Assembly: GCF_019049675.1 (NCBI RefSeq)
Contig: NZ_JAFMOW010000049.1
Coordinates: forward strand, 30,471 to 94,470
Source: Rahnella bonaserana
GTDB taxonomy: Bacteria > Pseudomonadota > Gammaproteobacteria > Enterobacterales > Enterobacteriaceae
DNA: 64,000 nt
Reading direction: 5' to 3'
Positions 27,413 through 37,541 of the stretch are shown piece after piece. The notes under the pieces are model-generated. The model made no database searches, was not told the DNA's origin, and was given only the letters and a program-made list of their open reading frames with translations. Position 1 is the stretch's first letter, and each line of letters begins with the position of its first letter. A program made the position numbers and the translations under genes.

Positions 27413-27754
27413 TCAGATCTCCGAATCAGGCCGGACAGCGCCCAGCGCATTCAGCGCTTCGGAATCCAGCTCCGGGTCGGCTTTGTCGATAAATCGCGTC
27501 ATCTCGATCAGTGCCTGAAACTGTTCGAACAAAATTTTGGCGTCGGATTTAACGACTTCATCATCGGAGTCGAGTACGGAGTTAATGGCCTTGTTGACGC
27601 TTTCGATGATTTCCTGCGGCCCGCCATTTTTCCCGACAGTGATGAAAATAGCCCCGAGAAGAAGTGACTGCGCCTCAACCTGAGCGGTAAGCTGTTTAGT
27701 GTCTGCTTCCATACGGGAGATTTTTGCGATCATACCTAAAATGATATTTTTCAT
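27413..27754 (-). CDS. iraP: IraP-like anti-adaptor protein (RpoS stabiliser)
   Basis: The N-terminus MKNIILGMIAKISRMEADTK with QLTAQVEA matches the pattern of E. coli IraP ([20 protein letters not shown] with ELCAQVEA), a coiled-coil protein that binds RssB and so blocks RpoS degradation during phosphate starvation. This protein has 113 residues against 86 in E. coli. The extra acidic C-terminal part (KADPELDSEALNALGAVRPDSEI in two parts) is of unknown use. AGGGG precedes the ATG, and a hairpin terminator follows. It lies at the border between the AT-rich island and the backbone, not near its E. coli neighbours phoA and ddlA. The identification rests on the first 30 residues and the general helical character. 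Confidence 0.55.
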   Translation of the reverse strand: MKNIILGMIAKISRMEADTKQLTAQVEAQSLLLGAIFITVGKNGGPQEIIESVNKAINSVLDSDDEVVKSDAKILFEQFQALIEMTRFIDKADPELDSEALNALGAVRPDSEI

Positions 27755-27924
27755 TTATTACCCCTGCAGATCGAAAGTGTAAGTTGCCATTTATTTCTAC
27801 GCCTGGTTCTCAAAACTGCATAATAATATTTGGTAAAACTGGGCGGTTTGTAACAACCGCCCGTTAAACTCACTCCGAAGATAACGATGCACGGTTCGGG
27901 CACTCAAAGAAAATGCCCTGTGTA

Positions 27925-29034
27925 TCATGCCTCTGGGTGATTTTTACCTTCCTCAATGAAATCTTCGTCAATCTCATCGGTGTTGTTACGGTGGTCACGT
28001 CCGGAAAGAATGTTCCAGCAGGCGATAAATAATGCCGCAATCAGCGGGCCAATCACAAAGCCATTAATGCCATAAACTTCCATGCCACCTAGCGTGGTGA
28101 TAAGGATCAGGTAATCCGGCATTTTGGTATCTTTGCCCACCAGAAGCGGGCGTAAAACGTTATCCACGATACCGATCACCACCACGAAGAAGACCACGAT
28201 AAAGATCCCCTGCCACAACATTCCTGAAGCGAAGAAATATATGGCGGCCGGTACCCAGATAATGGCTGAGCCAACGGCCGGAATGATTGACAGAAATGCC
28301 ATCAGCGCGCCCCAAAGAAGGCTGCCATCAACTCCCGCGATATAAAATGCCAGCCCGCCCAGCGCACCCTGAACGATTGCCACCACCACAGTACCTTTAA
28401 CTGTCGCACGGGATACAGCCGCAAACTTCATAAACAAATGATGTTTAACGTGGCGGGAAAGCGGCAGGGCTTCCAGCGTCAGATTGACCAGATAAGCGCC
28501 ATCTTTAAGCAGGAAGAACAGGAGGTACAGCATGATGCCGAAACCGACAACAAAACCGAACGTGCTCTTACCGATGACAAAGACGCTGCCCGCCAGATAC
28601 TGACTGCCCTGCAGAGCGACATCAGAAAGCTTTTTCTGAATTTCAGTCGTGCTGTCCAGATCATGTTCCGCAAGGAAATGTCTCGCCGATCGCGGTAAAT
28701 GGTGGATGGTATCGGTCAGCATGGCTGGCAGTTGCGAGTCATTCCCCTGAAGTTTGGTGTAAACCGCATTGAATTCGATCGCCAGCGAAGAAGTAATAAT
28801 CGCCAGCGGTGTGAATACAATCAGACAAATAATCACGACGGTTAAAAAAGAAACGACGCCATTGCGATCACCGACATATTGTTTAAGCCGGTTTTTCAAC
28901 GGATTGAAAATCACCGCAAGAATAATTGCCCATAGTACGGAAGAATAATAAGGCCTCAATACATCAAAAAAAGCCAAAGTTACGATTAAAAGAATCGCGA
29001 TGAAAAAACCCTTTGAAAACCCTTTAACCACCAT
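27925..29034 (-). CDS. AI-2E family membrane transporter
   Basis: This 369-residue inner-membrane protein of the AI-2E transporter family (PerM/TqsA/YdiK type) has about eight predicted transmembrane segments. It carries the family signature region IVDNVLRPLLVGKDTKMPDYLI near the C-terminus, followed by GVNGFVIGP-like residues. Members export autoinducer-2 (TqsA) or sodium against protons in other bacteria, so no substrate can be assigned. The ATG at 29034 has AGAGGAA. A longer frame to 29145 has no transmembrane continuity or family support. The C-terminal tail is acidic (DEIDEDFIEEGKN). I cannot match it to one E. coli paralogue. Confidence 0.88.
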   Translation of the reverse strand: MVVKGFSKGFFIAILLIVTLAFFDVLRPYYSSVLWAIILAVIFNPLKNRLKQYVGDRNGVVSFLTVVIICLIVFTPLAIITSSLAIEFNAVYTKLQGNDSQLPAMLTDTIHHLPRSARHFLAEHDLDSTTEIQKKLSDVALQGSQYLAGSVFVIGKSTFGFVVGFGIMLYLLFFLLKDGAYLVNLTLEALPLSRHVKHHLFMKFAAVSRATVKGTVVVAIVQGALGGLAFYIAGVDGSLLWGALMAFLSIIPAVGSAIIWVPAAIYFFASGMLWQGIFIVVFFVVVIGIVDNVLRPLLVGKDTKMPDYLILITTLGGMEVYGINGFVIGPLIAALFIACWNILSGRDHRNNTDEIDEDFIEEGKNHPEA

Positions 29035-29172
29035 ATCTGTTCCTCTGATGAACCTTTTTGCCCTCGTAGCATAGAACTCATTGAGGTTTTTACAAATCCA
29101 GGTTTTTTTTTGCACAATAAATGGAACTGACCTGACCGCTGGCACTCGCCCGGACAGGCCGCCAGTGTGGTT

Positions 29173-29274
29173 TTATCTGAATAAGCCGTAAAAGGTAAAA
29201 CCGGCCACGACCCAGAAAAGGAGACAGGCTCCAACGCAGATTATCCAGACCAGCCCGACAGGGAGATTTTTCAT
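29173..29274 (-). CDS. 33-residue single-pass membrane protein
   Basis: This short frame reads MKNLPVGLVWIICVGACLLF and ends FYGLFR. It forms a single hydrophobic helix (about 6-30) with charged ends, so it should sit in the inner membrane. The ATG at 29274 has GGAAC 6 bases upstream. Many enterobacterial small membrane proteins (YmiA, YoaK and others) share the pattern of a helix with FWVV and a short aromatic tail, but I cannot assign a family. It lies between the AI-2E gene and dsbB in the same orientation. Confidence 0.6.
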   Translation of the reverse strand: MKNLPVGLVWIICVGACLLFWVVAGFTFYGLFR

Positions 29275-29353
29275 TGCAGGTTCCAAATTAGTCAAATAAA
29301 TCATTCTGATTAAAAAGTCTGCATTCCCTGCATGATGATACTGATGGTCATAG

Positions 29354-29375
29354 AAAAGGCGCCCTGAGGCGCCTT
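29354..29375 (-). terminator. terminator of dsbB
   Basis: The stem AAAGGCGCC/GGCGCCTTT with loop CTGA lies 22 bases after the dsbB stop and is followed by TTCTA on the minus strand. Confidence 0.75.
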
Positions 29376-29396
29376 TACGAATACTATGTACTGAAA

Positions 29397-29927
29397 TTAA
29401 CGGCCGAACAAGTCACGGCGTTTAGGTTTTACGAACTGTGCCAGCAGCACCAGAATCGCAATGACCATAAACACGCTGAAAACAACCACCAGCCACTGCG
29501 GCATACCGAGTGACAGGAATTCCCACTGTTTTTCCGCACAATCACCGCTGGCAATAAACATCCACGGGAACCATTTGTCCAGTGGCAGCCAGGTCGGGAA
29601 ACGGGCAGCAAAATCGCAGGTCGCAAACGGAGAAGGATGCAGCTGGATCATGGTGTGTTCCCATGACAGACGGATCCCTTCGTAAGCGCTGTAAATCCAG
29701 ATAAGAATACCGCCATAACGTAACCAGGTAGAGGGCGCAATCGCACCCACCAGCCCGGCAGCCAGAATACCCATCAACGCACAGCGTTCATAGATACACA
29801 TGACGCAAGGTTTAAGAAGCATCACGTGTTGAAAATACAACGCTACCAGCTCAAGAATCAGAGCTGTCAGAGCCATCAGAAGCCATGCACCGCGGCCTTG
29901 TGAACAGCGGTTAAGATATTGCAACAT
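29397..29927 (-). CDS. dsbB: disulfide bond formation protein DsbB
   Basis: This inner-membrane quinone reductase re-oxidises periplasmic DsbA. The 176-residue protein has four transmembrane segments and the four essential cysteines at the E. coli positions: C41-V-M-C44 in the first periplasmic loop, and C104 and C130 in the second. The conserved quinone-contact Arg48 is in CIYERCAL. In E. coli dsbB is next to nhaB; here nhaB also precedes it in the same direction, 179 bases upstream. Confidence 0.98.
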   Translation of the reverse strand: MLQYLNRCSQGRGAWLLMALTALILELVALYFQHVMLLKPCVMCIYERCALMGILAAGLVGAIAPSTWLRYGGILIWIYSAYEGIRLSWEHTMIQLHPSPFATCDFAARFPTWLPLDKWFPWMFIASGDCAEKQWEFLSLGMPQWLVVVFSVFMVIAILVLLAQFVKPKRRDLFGR

Positions 29928-30106
29928 AGAAAATTTTCCCTGCAGTTAGCTACTGGTACGCAGTGTAAACCAATTGCTCCCTGCTGCCAGCCTGTCAGAA
30001 TAAATAATAGGTAAATAATTAATATAAATCGGACAATTCGACTTTAAATTCGGTAATTTTCTGGATTGCATCCATGCCAGAGAATTACTGACGTTTTGTC
30101 TGTTTA

Positions 30107-31684
30107 TCAGTGAGGCATGAGAACTTCACTGGCGGGTGGCATGCTCAGCCATCCCATATTCGTAAACCACTGCGTCATATCCGGCAGCAGATACTGCACG
30201 CACAGCAAACCCACCAGCGTCATAACTACCGTGTAAGGCAGCGCCATCCACACCATTCTGCCGTATGAAAGGCGGATAAGCGGAGCGAGGGCAGAAGTCA
30301 GCAGGAACAGGAATGCCGCCTGACCATTAGGTGTGGCAACCGATGGCAGATTCGTCCCGGTATTGATGGCGACCGCCAGCAGTTCAAATTGTTTCAGGTC
30401 AATCACGCCATTAACCAGTGCCGATTTTGCTTCGTTGATATACACGGTGCCGACGAAAACGTTATCAGACACGGATGAAAGCAAACCGTTGAACAGATAG
30501 AACAAAGACAGCTGGTTTGACGGCTCTGACTGAAGCACAAAGTGAATGATTGGGGTAAACAGATGCTGTTCAACGATCACGGCAACGATGGCAAAAAAGA
30601 CGGTCAGCAGTGCGGTGAAGGGCAGAGAATCCTGGAAGGCTTTACCAATCGCATGTTCATCGGTGATGCCACAAAACGCGGTGGCAAAGATAATCACTGA
30701 AAGACCGATCAGCCCGACTTCTGCCAGATGGAAAGCCAGCGCGATAATCAGCCATACACCAATGACGACCTGAACCGCCAGTTTGATGCGGTCTTGTTTC
30801 GTAATGTTCTCACTGTTTTTCTGATCGTATTTTTTCAGGACTTCATAAACCGGATGCGGCAGTTTTGCGCCATAACCAAACAGGCGGAAACGCTCAACGA
30901 GCGCGCAGACAATGAAACCGCAGATGAACACCGGGACAGTGACCGGAGACATGCGGATCAGGAAGTCGACAAACTGCCAGTCGGCGCTTTTGGCGATGAT
31001 CAGGTTCTGCGGCTCGCCTACCATGGTCATCACGCCGCCGAGTGCTGTACCTACGCCGGCATGCATCATCAGACTGCGTAAAAATGATCGAAACTGTTCC
31101 AGAACGGCCTGATGCTGCTGATTACCTGTAAACGCGCTGTCGTTGGTCACATCCGTGTTTTCACTCTGATTAGAGGCGACGTTGTGGTAAATCGAATAGA
31201 AACCGACGGAAACGCTGATCACTACTGCTATAACGGTCAGGGCATCGAGGAAGGCGGAAAGGAAAGCCGCAGCAAAACAAAAGGCCAGTGACAGCGCGAT
31301 TTTGTTTCTGAGATTCAGCAGCAGCTTGGTAAATACGGTCAGCAACAGTTGCTTCATAAAGTAGATGCCCGCCACCATAAAAATCAGCAGCAGGATAACT
31401 TCCAGATTGGCAGAAATCTCTTCGCGGATACGCTCTGCACTGGTCATGCCGATCATGACGGCCTCAATAGCAAGCAGACCACCAGGCTGAAGCGGGTAGC
31501 ATTTGAGCGCCATACCCAGCGTAAAAATGAACTCGATGACCAGTAACCATCCGGCTAAAAACGGACTGACCAGAAAGAAAATCAACGGGTTAATAATCAA
31601 AAAAGCCAGAATGGTAATTTTGTACCAGTCAGGAGACTGCCCCAAAAAGTTTTTTATAAATGCGCGACTGTAGCTTGTTTCCAT
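30107..31684 (-). CDS. nhaB: Na+/H+ antiporter NhaB
   Basis: This inner-membrane sodium/proton antiporter is important for sodium export at neutral pH. The 525-residue protein has about twelve membrane segments and the conserved [17 protein letters not shown] and [13 protein letters not shown] regions; the last third ([22 protein letters not shown]) is nearly the same as E. coli. The start [22 protein letters not shown] at 31684 matches the family; a frame to 31726 adds 14 unsupported residues. It is divergent from fadR, as in E. coli. Confidence 0.97.
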   Translation of the reverse strand: METSYSRAFIKNFLGQSPDWYKITILAFLIINPLIFFLVSPFLAGWLLVIEFIFTLGMALKCYPLQPGGLLAIEAVMIGMTSAERIREEISANLEVILLLIFMVAGIYFMKQLLLTVFTKLLLNLRNKIALSLAFCFAAAFLSAFLDALTVIAVVISVSVGFYSIYHNVASNQSENTDVTNDSAFTGNQQHQAVLEQFRSFLRSLMMHAGVGTALGGVMTMVGEPQNLIIAKSADWQFVDFLIRMSPVTVPVFICGFIVCALVERFRLFGYGAKLPHPVYEVLKKYDQKNSENITKQDRIKLAVQVVIGVWLIIALAFHLAEVGLIGLSVIIFATAFCGITDEHAIGKAFQDSLPFTALLTVFFAIVAVIVEQHLFTPIIHFVLQSEPSNQLSLFYLFNGLLSSVSDNVFVGTVYINEAKSALVNGVIDLKQFELLAVAINTGTNLPSVATPNGQAAFLFLLTSALAPLIRLSYGRMVWMALPYTVVMTLVGLLCVQYLLPDMTQWFTNMGWLSMPPASEVLMPH

Positions 31685-31928
31685 ATTCCCCAGATCTCCT
31701 TTGTCTGTAATTTTTAGTTGTATCAAAAGTATAGGTCAGTGTAATAGTCTGACTGAGATTTTCTACCGGAAAGGGCTCTCACATAAGTCATTAAGAAATT
31801 TGAAATTCTGCAAACCCCTGCACAGTTTCAACATTTGTTCTGACTGACCGCTATAACAGGCGTTTTTCATCTGGTATGATGAGCTGAATTATATCCCTGA
31901 AAAAAGCCCCACACGGAACGACAAACAC

Positions 31929-32651
31929 ATGGTTATTAAGGCACAAAGTCCTGCCGGTTTTGCCGAAGAGTATATCATCGAAAGTATCTGGAACAGCCGC
32001 TTCCCTCCGGGTTCAATTTTGCCTGCTGAGAGAGAACTTTCAGAACTCATTGGCGTGACCCGAACCACATTGCGTGAGGTGTTACAGCGGCTTGCCCGGG
32101 ATGGCTGGTTGACGATTCAGCATGGAAAACCGACCAAAGTGAACAATTTTTGGGAAACGTCGGGTCTGAATATTCTGGAAACTCTGGCGCGTCTTGATCA
32201 TGAAAGCGTGCCGCAGCTCATCGATAATTTGCTGTCTGTCCGCACCAATATTGCGACGATTTTTATCCGTAAAGCGATGCGCAGCAATCCGGAAGAAACT
32301 CAGCAGGTACTGGCTAAAGCGGCGGAAGTTGAAGATCATGCCGAAGCCTTTACGGCGCTCGATTACGGTATTTTCCGTGGTCTGGCGTTTGCGTCCGGTA
32401 ACCCGATTTACGGTCTGATCATTAACGGGTTACGCGGATTATATACCCGCGTCGGACGCTATTACTTCTCCAATCCAGAAGCACGTAAACTGGCGATCAA
32501 TTTCTATAAAAAGCTGTCTGACATCTGCCACGAAAAAAGCTACGAGCAGATTGTTGATTGCGTTCGTAACTACGGTCGTCAGAGTGGTGAAATCTGGCAC
32601 AGCATGCAGAGCGCGATGCCCGGTGACCTGACAGAAAAAAAACACCGTTAA
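31929..32651 (+). CDS. fadR: fatty acid metabolism regulator FadR
   Basis: This GntR-family regulator represses fad beta-oxidation genes and activates fabA and fabB; long-chain acyl-CoA releases it. The 240-residue protein has an N-terminal winged helix ([22 protein letters not shown] near 40-61, then [13 protein letters not shown]) and a C-terminal helical acyl-CoA domain. The start follows only a weak Shine-Dalgarno sequence (GGAACGAC). A matching operator is visible upstream of fadD at 13.2 kb. A palindromic repeat lies just downstream. Confidence 0.97.
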   Translation: MVIKAQSPAGFAEEYIIESIWNSRFPPGSILPAERELSELIGVTRTTLREVLQRLARDGWLTIQHGKPTKVNNFWETSGLNILETLARLDHESVPQLIDNLLSVRTNIATIFIRKAMRSNPEETQQVLAKAAEVEDHAEAFTALDYGIFRGLAFASGNPIYGLIINGLRGLYTRVGRYYFSNPEARKLAINFYKKLSDICHEKSYEQIVDCVRNYGRQSGEIWHSMQSAMPGDLTEKKHR

Positions 32652-32654
32652 TTC

Positions 32655-32846
32655 CCTTCATCCTTCGAACTGTCTCATCGTTGGCTGCCTTCATGAACCC
32701 CGGTCACATACTCATGTATGCTTCCGGGGATTATGGGCCTTATCCCTGAGGTTTACCCTTCGGGCCAGCGCAAGCGCTGTTCAAATCGGTTCCCGACCGA
32801 TTTGTCATTCAGTTGCCGCGATGATAAATTTCGAATGATTTCGGGA
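32655..32846. repeat. long intergenic palindromic repeat between fadR and ycgB
   Basis: An inverted repeat of about 190 bases has outer arms CATCCTTCGAACTG...CATCGTTGGCTGCC and GTTGCCGCGATGATAAAT-TTCGAATGATT. Between them are nested hairpins such as CCCCGG...CCGGGG around ACATACTCATGTATG, and AAATCGGTTCCCGACCGATTT. It differs from the repeat family at 8.0 and 11.4 kb. It resembles other multi-copy palindromes in the Serratia/Yersinia group. Confidence 0.75.
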
Positions 32847-32859
32847 AGTAACAATAAGA

Positions 32860-32884
32860 AAAGGGCGCTTGGCGCCCTTTTTTA
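32860..32884. terminator. bidirectional terminator between fadR and ycgB
   Basis: The stem AAGGGCGC/GCGCCCTT with a three-base loop is flanked by AAAA and TTTTTT. It lies 19 bases after the ycgB stop. Confidence 0.9.
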
Positions 32885-32902
32885 ATGCCTGAAAATGAGG
32901 TT

Positions 32903-34438
32903 TTACAGCGGTGTCGGACGCGGCGGACAGCGTTCGAGTAATTCAACGCTGCCGTCTTCGTTAAGCTGCTCGATAAAGACATCGAAGCCCCACAGACGAT
33001 GAACATGTTTCATCACTTCACGGCGGCTTTTATCCAGCGGCGCGCGATCTTGCGGGATATAACGCAGCGTCAGCGAGCGATCGCCGCGTAAATCGACATT
33101 CCAGACCTGAATGTTTGGCTCGTGATTACTCAGATTGTACTGTGCCGACAATTCCTGACGAATGGCACGATAGCCCTCTTCATTGTGAATCGCCGCGATT
33201 TCCAGATAGTTATTATGGTCGTCGTCCAGTACGGTAAATAACTTGAAGTCGCGCATCACCTTCGGCGAAAGGAACTGGCTGATAAAGCTTTCATCTTTGA
33301 AATCACGCATTGCAAAATGCAGCGTTTCCAGCCAGTCCGACCCCGCGATATCCGGGAACCAGTAACGATCCTCTTCCGTCGGCTCCTGACAGATACGTTT
33401 GATATCCTGCATCATCGCAAAGCCAAGTGCATAAGGGTTGATCCCGCTGTAATACGGGCTGTTATAAGGCGGCTGATACACCACATTGGTATGGCTGTGC
33501 AGGAACTCGAGAATGAAACGGTCGGTGACTTTTCCTTCATCATAAAGATGATTGAGAATGGTGTAGTGCCAGAACGTCGCCCAGCCTTCATTCATCACCT
33601 GAGTCTGTTTCTGCGGATAAAAATACTGGCTGATTTTACGGACGATACGCAAAATTTCCCGCTGCCAGGATTCGAGCAGAGGCGCATTTTTTTCCATGAA
33701 ATACAGCAGGTTTTCCTGCGGCTCAGAAGGGAAGCGCCGCGCCTGTTCAGGCGCATCAACGCTGTCTTTACGCGGCAACGTTTTCCACAACGAGTTCACT
33801 TGGCTTTGCAGATATTCCTCGCGGCTTTTCTGCCGCGCCAGTTCCTCCTGCAGAGAGATTTTTTGCGGACGTTTATAACGATCGACGCCGTAGTTCATCA
33901 GCGCATGGCAGGAGTCCAGCAGTCGTTCGACCTCATCGACCCCGTAGCGTTCTTCACACTCACTGATATAACGTTTGGCAAACAGCAGGTAATCGACGAT
34001 TGAGCTGGCATCTGTCCAGCTTTTAAACAGGTAATTATTTTTAAAGAAAGAGTTGTGGCCGTAACAGGCATGCGCCATGACCAGCGCCTGCATCGTGATG
34101 GTATTTTCTTCCATCAGATAGGCGATACACGGATTAGAGTTGATGACGATTTCATACGCCAGACCCTGCTGCCCGTGTTTATAGAGTTGCTCGGTTTCAA
34201 TGAATTTCTTACCGAACGACCAGTGAGTGTAGTTAATCGGCATGCCAATGCTGGAGTAGGCATCCATCATTTGTTCCGAGGTGATGATTTCGATCTGATG
34301 GGGATAGGTTTCAAGCCGATAAGACTTGGCTACCCGGTCGATCTCCGCAAGATAGGTCTGCAATAAATCAAACGTCCAGTCCGGTCCGTCGCTGAGACGT
34401 TTGTCCTCAGTTTTTTGCTTCTGGGTCACTGTTGTCAT
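32903..34438 (-). CDS. ycgB: SpoVR-family protein YcgB
   Basis: This 511-residue protein of the SpoVR family is conserved along its length with E. coli YcgB (DKRLSDGPDWTFDLL at the start, LERCPPRP at the end). Its molecular function is unknown. Across bacteria spoVR genes occur with a PrkA-type kinase and a YeaH-type VWA protein, and these three are jointly induced by RpoS in E. coli. Histidines and glutamates in HACYGHNSFFKNN and MNEGWATFWHYTILNH look like metal ligands. The ATG at 34438 has GAGGGTG; a start five codons earlier is in frame. yeaG and yeaH lie 8 kb away in this window. Confidence 0.96.
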   Translation of the reverse strand: MTTVTQKQKTEDKRLSDGPDWTFDLLQTYLAEIDRVAKSYRLETYPHQIEIITSEQMMDAYSSIGMPINYTHWSFGKKFIETEQLYKHGQQGLAYEIVINSNPCIAYLMEENTITMQALVMAHACYGHNSFFKNNYLFKSWTDASSIVDYLLFAKRYISECEERYGVDEVERLLDSCHALMNYGVDRYKRPQKISLQEELARQKSREEYLQSQVNSLWKTLPRKDSVDAPEQARRFPSEPQENLLYFMEKNAPLLESWQREILRIVRKISQYFYPQKQTQVMNEGWATFWHYTILNHLYDEGKVTDRFILEFLHSHTNVVYQPPYNSPYYSGINPYALGFAMMQDIKRICQEPTEEDRYWFPDIAGSDWLETLHFAMRDFKDESFISQFLSPKVMRDFKLFTVLDDDHNNYLEIAAIHNEEGYRAIRQELSAQYNLSNHEPNIQVWNVDLRGDRSLTLRYIPQDRAPLDKSRREVMKHVHRLWGFDVFIEQLNEDGSVELLERCPPRPTPL

Positions 34439-34975
34439 AAGCCGCACCCTCATTCAGTTATGGACGCTACAGAGTGTTTGATTCACAACCTTTTCTTAAT
34501 ATTTCGCACGTCCATTGATAATCGTAGCTCAATCTGAGTGTGCTGTTAGATAAACACCGCGGATCCGTTCCTCATTAAATCTATATCCTCATGGCTGATG
34601 GCTGTCAATTTCCCTTATCAGCCAGATTTGTGTCATAAAATGCCGCTGCTGCGAGTGGCGTTCGTATTATCAGTTCCATACGTCGTTTTTAACTCCTTTA
34701 TAAAACCCCAGCAGTCCCGAATCGCAAAAATTCTCACTCCGTGAGGTAATATCACTCATGTAATGCTTTGTGGTTTTTTATTCTGGTTTTATGGCTTACA
34801 TGAAGAATAAAAACCTTTTCAAAAACCGGCTTTGACGCGCCCCTGAATTCGTGACTTCAATGAAGTCATTGCTGTCATAAGACCATAATTTTCTTTCCTG
34901 ATGGCTTAAATGTTGCGAGATATCGTTATTTATTTGACCCTATTGAAATAAATACGGTTATGAACGATAAATAAT
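34439..34975. other. ycgB-dadA intergenic region
   Basis: No gene is seen in this AT-rich 646-base divergent region. It holds the ycgB promoter side, an isolated 7-3-7 palindrome TGACTTC-AAT-GAAGTCA at 34852-34868 of unknown use, and the dadA control region at its right end. Confidence 0.5.
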
Positions 34976-34991
34976 TGTGAAAGACCTCACG
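34976..34991. promoter_or_regulatory. CRP site upstream of dadA
   Basis: TGTGA-AAGACC-TCACG matches the CRP consensus with one end mismatch, about 100 bases upstream of the dadA start. A -10-like TATTAT lies at 35050-35055. E. coli dadAX is known to be under CRP and Lrp control. Confidence 0.65.
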
Positions 34992-35084
34992 GTTATGAGT
35001 GTCTGTGTTGGTGATTTTTCTCAGTCAGGTTAATTTCCTGTCATCAGAATATTATGCTTTGTTAGGGCGTGGAGTGGAGTCGAT

Positions 35085-36386
35085 ATGCGTGTGGTCATTT
35101 TAGGCAGTGGTGTGGTCGGTGTCGCCAGTGCATGGTATCTGGCAAAAGCGGGGCATCAGGTGACGGTCATTGACCGTCAGTCCGGCCCGGCTGAAGAAAC
35201 CAGCGCGGGTAATGCAGGGCAGATCTCGCCGGGCTATGCCGCACCGTGGGCGGCTCCGGGCGTTCCGGTCAAGGCGGTGAAATGGATGTTCCAGAAACAT
35301 GCGCCGCTGGCAATCCGTCTCGATGGCACACAGTTCCAGCTCAAATGGATGTGGCAGATGCTGCGCAACTGCGACATGAACCATTATCAGACCAACAAAA
35401 GCCGTATGGTGCGTCTGGCGGAATATAGCCGTGACTGCATGAAAGCACTGCGTGACGATACCGGTATTCAGTACGAAGGCCGTCAGGGCGGGACGTTGCA
35501 ACTGTTCCGTACCGCTCAGCAGTTTGAAAGTGCATCCAAAGATATTGCGGTTCTGGACGATGCGGGTGTGCCGTATCAGTTGCTGGAATCCAGTCAGCTG
35601 GCCACCGCGGAACCTGCGCTGGCGCAGGTCGCACATAAACTGACCGGTGGTCTGCGTTTGCCGAATGATGAAACCGGCGACTGCCAGATGTTCACCCGTA
35701 AACTGGCGGAAATGGCGCGTCAGGCAGGCGTTGTCTTCGAATTTAACCGCACGGTAGATAAACTGCATGTAGAAAATGGCGAAATCACCGGCGTGCAATG
35801 TGGCGATGAGGTGGTAAAAGCCGATGCTTATGTGGTGGCGTTCGGTTCGTATTCCACAGCATTGCTTCGCGATCTGGTGTCCATTCCGGTTTACCCGCTG
35901 AAAGGGTATTCCCTGACCATTCCGATTACCGACCCTGCTTCCGCGCCGGTTTCAACCGTGCTGGATGAAACTTATAAAATTGCCATCACCCGTTTTGATA
36001 ACCGTATTCGTGTCGGCGGGATGGCAGAAATTGTCGGATTCAATCTTAAACTGGCACAGGCGCGACGTGAAACGCTGGAGATGGTGGTAAGAGATCTTTA
36101 TCCGAACGGTGGCAATGTCGAACAGGCAACGTTCTGGACCGGTCTGCGCCCGATGACGCCGGACGGTACGCCGATTGTTGGTCGCACACGCATCAAAAAT
36201 CTTTATCTGAATACCGGTCATGGCACGCTGGGCTGGACAATGGCCTGTGGCTCGGGGCAATTGCTGTCAGATATTATGTCGGGCGTGACTCCTGCGATCC
36301 CGTCTGATGATTTATCGGTTGAGCGTTACAGCCCGGATTTTATCGCGCGTCCTGCGGGGCCGCATAAAATGCATCCGGTAGGCTGA
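35085..36386 (+). CDS. dadA: D-amino acid dehydrogenase, small subunit
   Basis: This membrane-associated FAD enzyme oxidises D-alanine and other D-amino acids to keto acids and passes electrons to the respiratory chain. The 433-residue protein starts [19 protein letters not shown] with the GxGxxG FAD motif at 7-12 and has the typical GYSLTIPI and [15 protein letters not shown] segments. It begins the dadA-dadX operon of alanine catabolism; dadX follows after 72 bases. A CRP site lies upstream. Confidence 0.98.
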   Translation: MRVVILGSGVVGVASAWYLAKAGHQVTVIDRQSGPAEETSAGNAGQISPGYAAPWAAPGVPVKAVKWMFQKHAPLAIRLDGTQFQLKWMWQMLRNCDMNHYQTNKSRMVRLAEYSRDCMKALRDDTGIQYEGRQGGTLQLFRTAQQFESASKDIAVLDDAGVPYQLLESSQLATAEPALAQVAHKLTGGLRLPNDETGDCQMFTRKLAEMARQAGVVFEFNRTVDKLHVENGEITGVQCGDEVVKADAYVVAFGSYSTALLRDLVSIPVYPLKGYSLTIPITDPASAPVSTVLDETYKIAITRFDNRIRVGGMAEIVGFNLKLAQARRETLEMVVRDLYPNGGNVEQATFWTGLRPMTPDGTPIVGRTRIKNLYLNTGHGTLGWTMACGSGQLLSDIMSGVTPAIPSDDLSVERYSPDFIARPAGPHKMHPVG

Positions 36387-36458
36387 GTCTGCTGCCATTC
36401 TTTCCCATGCCGTGCCTGACACTGCATGGGCATTACTTTGCTTACTGCCGGAGCTGGT

Positions 36459-37532
36459 ATGCCTCGCCCGATTTCTGCCACATTATCTCTTTCAGCATTA
36501 ACCCAAAATCTGAACATCATTCGCGGCTTTGCACCTGACAGCAAAGTCTGGACTGTCGTAAAAGCCAATGGCTACGGACACGGAATTTCGCGTATCTGGC
36601 GCAGTTTGTCATCCACTGATGGCTTTGCATTACTCGATTTCCACGAAGCCGTTTTGCTGCGCGAAGCGGGCTGGCAGGGGCCGATTTTACTGCTGGAAGG
36701 ATTTTTCACTGCACAGGATTTAGTCATCGTTGAAAAATATCGTCTGACGACCGCCGTTCACAGTGACTGGCAGATTAAGGCGCTTGCTGAAGCACAATTT
36801 AGCCAGTCCGTTGATGTTTACCTGAAAGTGAACAGCGGGATGAACCGGCTGGGATTTTCCCCGGACCGGGCGGGCGCTGTGTGGCAACAACTGCGTGAAA
36901 TGAAACAGGTAGGTGAGCTCACCCTGATGAGTCATTTCGCGACCGCCGACAGTGTCGAAGGTGTCGATGCCCAGATGGCAACGATTAATCTGGCCGGGCT
37001 GAATATCAGCGGGCCACGGTGTCTGGCGAACTCGGCGGCAACTTTGTGGCATCCGCACACCCATCATGACTGGGTCCGTCCGGGGATTATTATCTATGGT
37101 GCGTCGCCGAGCGGTGAGTGGAAAGATATCGCGCATACCGGTCTGCAACCGGTGATGACGTTAAAAAGCGAGCTGATTGCCCTGCAGGAGCTGAAGACAG
37201 GTGATCGCGTGGGCTACGGCGGCCGTTATCACGTGACGGGCCCGCAGCGGGTGGGAGTGGTCGCTTGCGGCTATGCGGACGGTTATCCGCGTCACGCGCC
37301 GACCGGAACACCCGTGTGGGTGGAAGGCGTGCGCACAACGACGGTGGGGACGGTATCAATGGATATGCTGGCTGTCGACCTCACGCCGTGTCCGCAGGCG
37401 AAAATCGGTTCGCCTGTAGAATTATGGGGTAAGCATTTACCGGTAGATGATGTGGCAACGGCCTGCGGTACGCTGGGCTATGAGCTGCTGAGTGCGCTGG
37501 CACCCCGCGTACCGGTGACGACAATCGACTAA
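36459..37532 (+). CDS. dadX: catabolic alanine racemase
   Basis: This PLP enzyme converts L-alanine to D-alanine, which DadA then oxidises. The 357-residue protein has the PLP lysine Lys35 in VVKANGYGHG and the second catalytic residue, a tyrosine, in RVGYGGRY near 240. The start MPRPISATLS at 36459 has GGAG and matches E. coli DadX; an in-frame ATG at 36426 adds 11 residues without support. It ends 9 bases from the stop of the convergent exporter gene with no obvious terminator between. Confidence 0.97.
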   Translation: MPRPISATLSLSALTQNLNIIRGFAPDSKVWTVVKANGYGHGISRIWRSLSSTDGFALLDFHEAVLLREAGWQGPILLLEGFFTAQDLVIVEKYRLTTAVHSDWQIKALAEAQFSQSVDVYLKVNSGMNRLGFSPDRAGAVWQQLREMKQVGELTLMSHFATADSVEGVDAQMATINLAGLNISGPRCLANSAATLWHPHTHHDWVRPGIIIYGASPSGEWKDIAHTGLQPVMTLKSELIALQELKTGDRVGYGGRYHVTGPQRVGVVACGYADGYPRHAPTGTPVWVEGVRTTTVGTVSMDMLAVDLTPCPQAKIGSPVELWGKHLPVDDVATACGTLGYELLSALAPRVPVTTID

Positions 37533-37541
37533 AGAGATCTG

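Noticed and set aside
33317..34003. 228-codon plus-strand frame opposite ycgB
   Set aside because: It is antisense to ycgB with no recognisable domain and a biased Phe/Arg/His composition typical of shadow frames.
34741..34755. GTGAGGTAATATCAC as a second CRP site before dadA
   Set aside because: The half sites GTGA and TCAC are separated by seven bases, not six, so it does not fit CRP.
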